Assembly: GCA_022885665.1 (NCBI GenBank)
Contig: JAGQDJ010000129.1
Coordinates: 1-64,000 of the forward strand
Direction: 5' to 3'
DNA length: 64,000 nucleotides
Source: Triops longicaudatus
Lineage: Eukaryota; Arthropoda; Branchiopoda; Notostraca; Triopsidae
The notes beneath the pieces are model-generated. The model saw only the letters and a program-made list of their open reading frames with translations. It searched no databases and was not told where the DNA came from. Shown piece by piece: positions 58,301 through 64,000 of this stretch (its first letter is position 1; every line of letters starts with the position of its first letter). Made by a program: the position numbers and the translations under genes.

Positions 58301-60220
58301 GCTGTTTGACTTGACAGATCTCCGAAGGAGCCCACAATACCCCTTACAGCAATTAAGCCACTCTGACTTGTCCACTTGGGTTGTGACAAGTTTTTGTGTT
58401 CTCACAATCATCCCGCGACGTTCTATCCTAGCAAACAGACGTATCTAACCAATAAACCCAAATGACTAATGAGCCTCGTCTTCGTCTCATACTAATGAGT
58501 CTGCCTGGGAGCTTAAGCCCTTTTCTTTTCCACTATATTGCGTGCCAAGCCCCTTTTTCGTTACTCGGTCGTAGAACCGTTTTCTAAAAAGTCGACAAGT
58601 TTGGCGTAAGACATTCGAATGCAGACTAAGATTCTTATTTCCACCAAGGTGAAAAAGAGCTAGAAGGAAATTACAGTACGATAAAGTAAAAGATACATAA
58701 AATTAAGACACAAAGCTATAAATGATGAGTAAAATGCAATAAGACAAGTACAATAGGAAATATTATATCAAGAAACTCATAACATAAAACAACATTTTAT
58801 ATTATGAGTACAATAGTAGTATACAATAGTACAACGTAGTACAAAATGAGGGAATTATGTATGATATTATGTACAGAAAGAAAGTACGTTAAAACCAAAA
58901 ATGAAATAAAAATAAAAAGCCATAGTTGATTACAAATAAACGTGTTTGCGAAGGCTTTCCAACTTTTTGGATAGTCTAGGTCATGTTTTGTCGCGTCTAA
59001 AAATTTTGAAATATATCTTATTCGGGGTTATAACCATTTTGTCCATATTTGCAGGTAGATCATTCGTGAAAGGGCCTTCGAGGTTGAAAAATCCTGGGCA
59101 GTAAATCATGTCATTGATTATGGAAGCTTCAAGACCATTTTCATTAACGTATGTGAGTGTTTGGACACCCCACAGAAGCCTGCTCATCTCAGCAACCTTT
59201 CTGGTAGTCCTCGTAGTCTTCAACAACGTCCAAGTACCAGCAGCTGCACTCCATACAGGTAAGCCGTAGTTGACTAAACTACTTGAAAAAATCTCTTGAT
59301 GTGTGTAAACATTTTCCTCCTTTTTTAGTTTTGTTTATCTTTCGTGAAGATGAAACGTACTTATGTAACTTCCTTTTACATAATGCTGTCACTCGCTGAA
59401 AACCGGAGAATTTTGCAGCAAGGCATTATAGTTTTCTTCCCAAAAATATGTAACCCGTCATTAAAAATGAAAGCTAGTACATTATCACTAGTCTGAAAAG
59501 CAACAAGAAAAGAAAAATGCCTTGTGGCATTAGAGAGAGAGATTTGGTTCCCCGACCAAGAAAACCAAGCTTGCTTGGCTTGTTAGAACGAATGTAATCC
59601 GGTTTTTTCGTCACAGTTCGTCAGGAGTCATTGCACGATGTGTTAAGGCATCTTGTCCCGTCACATTCTGCGAACAACTTAGGGCAGAATTGGTTGGTGT
59701 ATGCGTGGGGAAAGGGAAACGCCAAAATAATGGTTTGCAAAACTGCACAAGAGCGCCATGATTGGCCAAAGAGACACGCTTGCTGGTGATGTGTCACAAA
59801 GACACACGGAAGGCTTTAAAACAGTACCAAATTAGGCGATTTGACCGCCAATGTATCCGATGAAACTAGATTAGAGGAGGAGCCCCTAAGAAAGGCTGAC
59901 TCTTTGTTACAGTACCAACTTTTGCCTTAATAAGACTTCGAACTTGATTGTTGGCTTTTACCTTTTCTGGGATACAACCATCCTAGTTGGGCATAAGATG
60001 GTTGTGGAATTTTAGTTGCCATTCGTGTCTCGAATTTGCCTGAGTGTGCAAGCCTAGAAACGCTATCTAGGGAGACTGTGTCCGTCTGTCCGGTAAGCCA
60101 CGTGGCTTGTGATTATATCTGTTGTGTTAGCTTTTTTACGTTGTTTCATTTTCAAGTAGTTTTCTAGTCAGCCTTTTTTCTCGAAAATTGAACACCGCGA
60201 CTTTAGTAGCTGGAAAGCTG
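55350..60220. other. No gene recognised
   Basis: Includes a CpG-richer patch at 55480-55610 with a 39-codon frame beginning ATGGGTTCG and ending at a GTATAA donor-like site. It also has TATGTG/CACATA simple repeats (55765-55810, 56020-56042), a G13 run at about 58235-58248 and an AGTACAATAG-rich stretch (58750-58860). None of this amounts to a supportable gene. Confidence 0.45.
58981..59275 (-). pseudogene. Possible retroelement C-terminal fragment
   Basis: Minus-strand stop-free frame with VNYGLPVWSAAAGTW, reminiscent of the YG-PVW block near the end of non-LTR reverse transcriptase proteins, followed by LLKTTRTTRKVAEMSRLLWG. No other part of such an element is visible beside it. Weak assignment by pattern only. 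Confidence 0.25.
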
Positions 60221-60226
60221 TTACAG

Positions 60227-60452
60227 CTTGATGCCCGAAGAAATTGAAATCCAGCCAAGTGGCTTAGGGTATAAAGATAACATCCGTATTACGGGCGTCC
60301 TACCCGGGCGTTATGCAATCAATCGTCAGGTGCGAAATTCGAACTTCCTCCGACCCGGATGTTTAGATTTTCAGCATTCAGATCCCGAACCTACGTCTTT
60401 AGTCACGAAACCCCAAGCCAGACTAACCATTAACATAAGGATTTACGTTTAG
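60227..60452 (+). CDS. Candidate exon, unknown function
   Basis: A plus-strand frame follows a plausible acceptor (GCTGTTACAG, ending 60226) and reads LMPEEIEIQPSGLGYKDN, then RITGVLPGRYAINRQ. A CAG|GTGCGA donor-like site lies at 60329/60330; otherwise the frame runs to a stop at 60450. Composition looks protein-like and not like a repeat. I do not recognise the family and see no further exons. Confidence 0.3.
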
Positions 60453-60454
60453 TC

Positions 60455-63400
60455 GTCATCAAGAACCGATTTCGTCAGTGTTCCAGAGTTTTTCCTTTCC
60501 TTCCCAACTAAAGTTTGCTAGTCTTTTTTATCAACACTTCATCGTAGGAAGCACCAACAACTAAATACTAAGGTGCCAACAGGCCATCCATCATAAATAG
60601 CAAGAAAAGCAAGAGGCTGGCGCCAAACATAAGCCAGCTTTTTGCAAATATATCTTAGCTAGAATGGGCGGACAACAATGCTGAAAACCGCCAACACGCT
60701 TTTTCTAACCCACCCTCATAATTTTCTTTGTTGCGGAAATACTTATGGCCTTAACGTTGGTGGCAGCAAGGCAAATTTGTAGTATCCACATTTTCTTTCT
60801 TTGTTTTGAATGCAAATTCTATTGGCATATGAATGCTTTTATACAATTAAGAACACTGAACGTGATGTTCACAAACGTGAACGTGATGAATACTGAACAC
60901 TTGTGTTATGATTTTAACCCTAATTATTATAACGCAGAAGTTTCTATCTCAAATTCCGCTCGTAAAAATTAGTAAATATTGTGTAATCGCGGTGTCCAAA
61001 CATGACGGCCTTGAGCAAGGACGACTCCGATGGTGATGTTGGACGTACGTTTTCCTCAGCAAATACGCATTTATGACAACTGAGCTTAGCACTGGGTAAA
61101 AAGTGTAGACAGGGGATGTCTCGCTTCATTCAGCACTAGAAACTGAATTTTGTCCGCAGTACAATAACGGGCACGTCATGCTGGTCGGTAGTTTAGCTAG
61201 AGTGAAGAGCCAACATCCCCATTTCCAATTTTGGTCTCAATTTCTGGCGCAGTTCACATGGCAAGTCTTCAAGGCGTATGAGGAGATTGCACTCATGCAA
61301 AGCACACACAGACTCATACATGAGAAAAAACGATGGCAGGAAAAGAGAGTTTCGGGGCACGTTGACGTCAGGCGTATGCAAAGGTGATGGCTGAAGATGA
61401 TCTATAAGGATGTGAAGGAGGATCTTACGACGCAACAATGTTTCATTCCTTTTCGGGCGGATAACGCTTCTGGAATTTAGGCATTAATGTATATGAAGAT
61501 ATTTCCACTTCCGTAAAAAGCTGACATCATTCCCCATACGACTTATGTGAAGGCAGATGAGCATGATGAGCCACCCAGAGGTCGATTGGTCGAGTGAAAT
61601 ATACAACAAACTCTGCGTTAGACGCACTCTCCATATCCAACACGACTTTAGGTTAACTTCTGAGAAAACCCAAAAAACAAGGATCCTAATTTCCTAATCT
61701 GCCATTTCTGTTAGACTTGGTTGAAGCTAATTACCATTTTCCTGTCCCTGGGGCAGCCGGGGTTTCTCGTTTTGGGATGCAAGTGTGTACATCTGAAACG
61801 ATGCAAGCAGGTGTCAAGGATCTCTCGCATGGCGTATCATTAAAGTTCGTAGAGAATTGCCCACATCCCATCATCTGTCATCGTTGGCAAGGCCCATATA
61901 TTTTCGCCCAAGATGAATGTATCACTTCCTAGACTTTATTAATAGTTAAAACCATTATATTGTATAATTCTGTCCGGGAAGGTACGAGCCATCTGCTGAG
62001 TAGAGATACTTCTTTTTTCCTGTCTCATCCAACATTTTTTTAAAGTGTTCCCAGACATCGCGACGTCGACACATCTGATTTCTGTCTGTTAATGCTTGAG
62101 GTGCTTAAGGTATGCTTAGATTAAAATCTTAACACCAACTGAAGAAATATGTTGTCATCCTTTTCATATCCTGTTCACAGCTTTTATCCCTGTTGAGGTC
62201 AAAATTTGAAGACATGGGCCTAAATGGAGTTGTGCCATCACTATTACCACTAGTGGCACCACTTCAGTTAATGTCCCTGGTTCGTGGTATCATCATCATC
62301 CCTGGTCCTTCATAACATCTAATACCTCAAAAGCTGTGCAAATGAGAAGAAAACTTTTTTGTTTCGAATTTAGAGTAGCTGTTCTTCTCCAAAGCAATTG
62401 GCATCTTTACTTGGTATGCAGAAAATATTTACATATTTATAGTGACATATTTCGTAAACTACAGGAACCAGTATTTTTCGGTTTTAAAGTTGTATAAATA
62501 ATTGGATTATATGCTACCTTGTACTTAAGTCCCTAACCATTTATGGAAGTTTCACGCAAATTCAGGAGTTGTGCTAGAACCACCCCCGTACTCATGGGAT
62601 TATAGGGGTTTAAGCATCCCCACCCCCGAAATGTTGACTTCATAATGGTAAGCATAGGCGACCACAAAGTGTTAAAAAAAATATAAGAACACCCCCCGAA
62701 CCAAAGTCCTTTTTCAATCTCACATGTCATCCAAAAATTGGTTGATGATGTAAGTATGTCAGTTTCATTGTGTTAAATGCAATTTAAAATTGTCACAAAA
62801 AAGCGAGAGATTCTTAAAGAAGTGCAGATCATGTCGGGCGAGACACTGGTGCACGTGATGGCAGATCGTCAGAATAACAGCGGAACTTGATTTCGTCTTG
62901 GAATCATGAATTTCTTTCTCGTTTCGCTTGTGACACGTATGATGACAAAAATCTCGAGGAAATTGTTTCCCAGCGAGAAACATTAAGGCTTACCTTATGA
63001 CGAGAAGTAAGGAGACACGTTGACGACACCCTCATTCACTGAGCAGTGCCAGGTGCAAAGTGAGCGCAGTTTATAATTACAAAGCCTTATCAGTTGGGGA
63101 GAGATGCTAAGTGTTGAATTTACGAATAGAAATAGATTTATTTTTCTTTTTAATGTTGAAAGAATATACACAGGGCAAAAGGGTACAGACAGATGAGTGT
63201 AGGCGTCAAAAAATGCCGTGAGACTATAAAAGCCAGCTGTCGTCTCTTTCACTATGGCATTTACAAAGCAACAAAACAAGGGGGTGTAAACAACAATTAA
63301 CGAACGTGCGTCTTCACGGACAGCCAAACTAGAAGCATTTTTTCTTAATTTTCTCTCTAGCTTTTCTGATATCCGGGTCAAGTATGCTCCTTAAGCTCCT

Positions 63401-64000
63401 TACCAAATACTTTGGGAGGGAAGAGTGAGAGAGAGACAGCAATGTTATCTATGCAGAAGACGTAAGAGCAGAACTGATAAACAGACGGATCTTTTATTTG
63501 ACCCAAAGTTAATTGGGAAATGAAGTTTTTCAGACTGGCGAGTGTCCAGCTTGCTTGCGTTTTGGCTGAGTTCATCCATGCAAGCATCCAGGAGACTAAA
63601 CAACCTCAGGAACGATGGACGTAGACATGCACACACAGCACAGCACCATAATGCGAATGTGCGCATTTTATAAGCCAACAGGTAGCCCGCAACATCCAAA
63701 CGTGCACACTCACAAAATAACGGCCTTTTTCTGGGAAACGAAGAACCTTGTGTTGTTATTACAGCTTCATCCTCCCAACCAAGCCAAGGAATATAAATCT
63801 CTTAGACCAACGCTTCCACCACTCTAGAAGGAAATAAGAAAAAGAAGTCAGAGTACATCAATATTGCTTAACGTTATTGTAGCTACATTGTGTTTTAATG
63901 TGACAGGATTAGCGTCTCGCCTTATTCGTGTCAGAACATTGCTTTGTAACTTTACAGAGCTTGTGTTCCCATGCTAAGGGGCAAGAAACATACAACGATG
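60455..64000. other. No gene recognised
   Basis: Short frames only. One at 61715-61932 follows a good acceptor (CATTTCTGTTAG) and contains ANYHFPVPGAAGVSRFGMQ, but it has no known homology. A repeat at 62635-62710 is shared with 47425-47520. The window ends in AT-rich sequence without a recognisable feature. Confidence 0.45.
62635..62710. repeat. Dispersed repeat related to 47425-47520
   Basis: AATGGTAAGCAT, a CG-containing block, CAAAG, a run of A, then ACCCCCCGAACCAAA. It has the same order of words as the copy at 47425-47520, with substitutions. Confidence 0.55.

Noticed and set aside
1..64000. CRISPR arrays, bacterial operons, integrons, phage or organelle sequence
   Set aside because: No regularly spaced repeats, no Shine-Dalgarno-led gene series, no ribosomal RNA; every confident gene is spliced and metazoan.

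Overview
This is nuclear DNA from an animal. It holds spliced genes with GT-AG introns, AATAAA signals and metazoan gene families, and no bacterial or organellar signatures. Many introns are only 53-85 nt and the intergenic DNA is AT-rich. A degenerate TTAGGT-like stretch lies near 27.3 kb, and the Ty3/gypsy and hAT families resemble those common in arthropods. I therefore favour an invertebrate, perhaps an arthropod, at low certainty; the species cannot be named from the sequence alone.

Layout. 1-14.3 kb is a graveyard of nested transposons. It holds gag, protease, reverse transcriptase and integrase pieces of several Ty3/gypsy elements in both orientations. It also holds a 281-bp solo LTR that splits a reverse transcriptase, two decayed hAT transposases, a 265-bp hAT MITE with a perfect 8-bp target duplication, and a large inverted pair of LTR copies. 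16.7-25.7 kb, minus strand, is a complete Smaug/SAMD4 gene (8 coding exons, 765 aa). 31.4-34.2 kb, minus strand, is a complete GRIP-domain golgin of the GCC1/GCC88 type (8 exons, 664 aa). Head to head with it at 34.8-37.4 kb, plus strand, is a CD63-like tetraspanin (5 exons, 241 aa). 41.9-44.3 kb, plus strand, is RABGGTA, the alpha subunit of Rab geranylgeranyltransferase (9 exons, 509 aa), whose first coding exon carries only the ATG. 47.7-49.5 kb, plus strand, is ADHFE1, the mitochondrial hydroxyacid-oxoacid transhydrogenase (7 exons, 479 aa). For all five genes I joined the exons by hand and the reading frame closes from ATG to stop through every junction, which is strong internal support.

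From 49.6 kb to the end I recognise no gene. There are a few short candidate exons of unknown function, low-complexity tracts and scattered repeats.

The five genes are not an operon-like set. Three of them (GCC1, tetraspanin, RABGGTA) belong to endomembrane trafficking, which may be chance. I found no convincing new biological system. The best discoveries are transposon-structural: the solo LTR inside a reverse transcriptase, the hAT MITE lying near a hAT transposase remnant, the inverted LTR pair, the shared loss of the last zinc-knuckle cysteine in two gag copies, and several palindromic or MITE-like elements.
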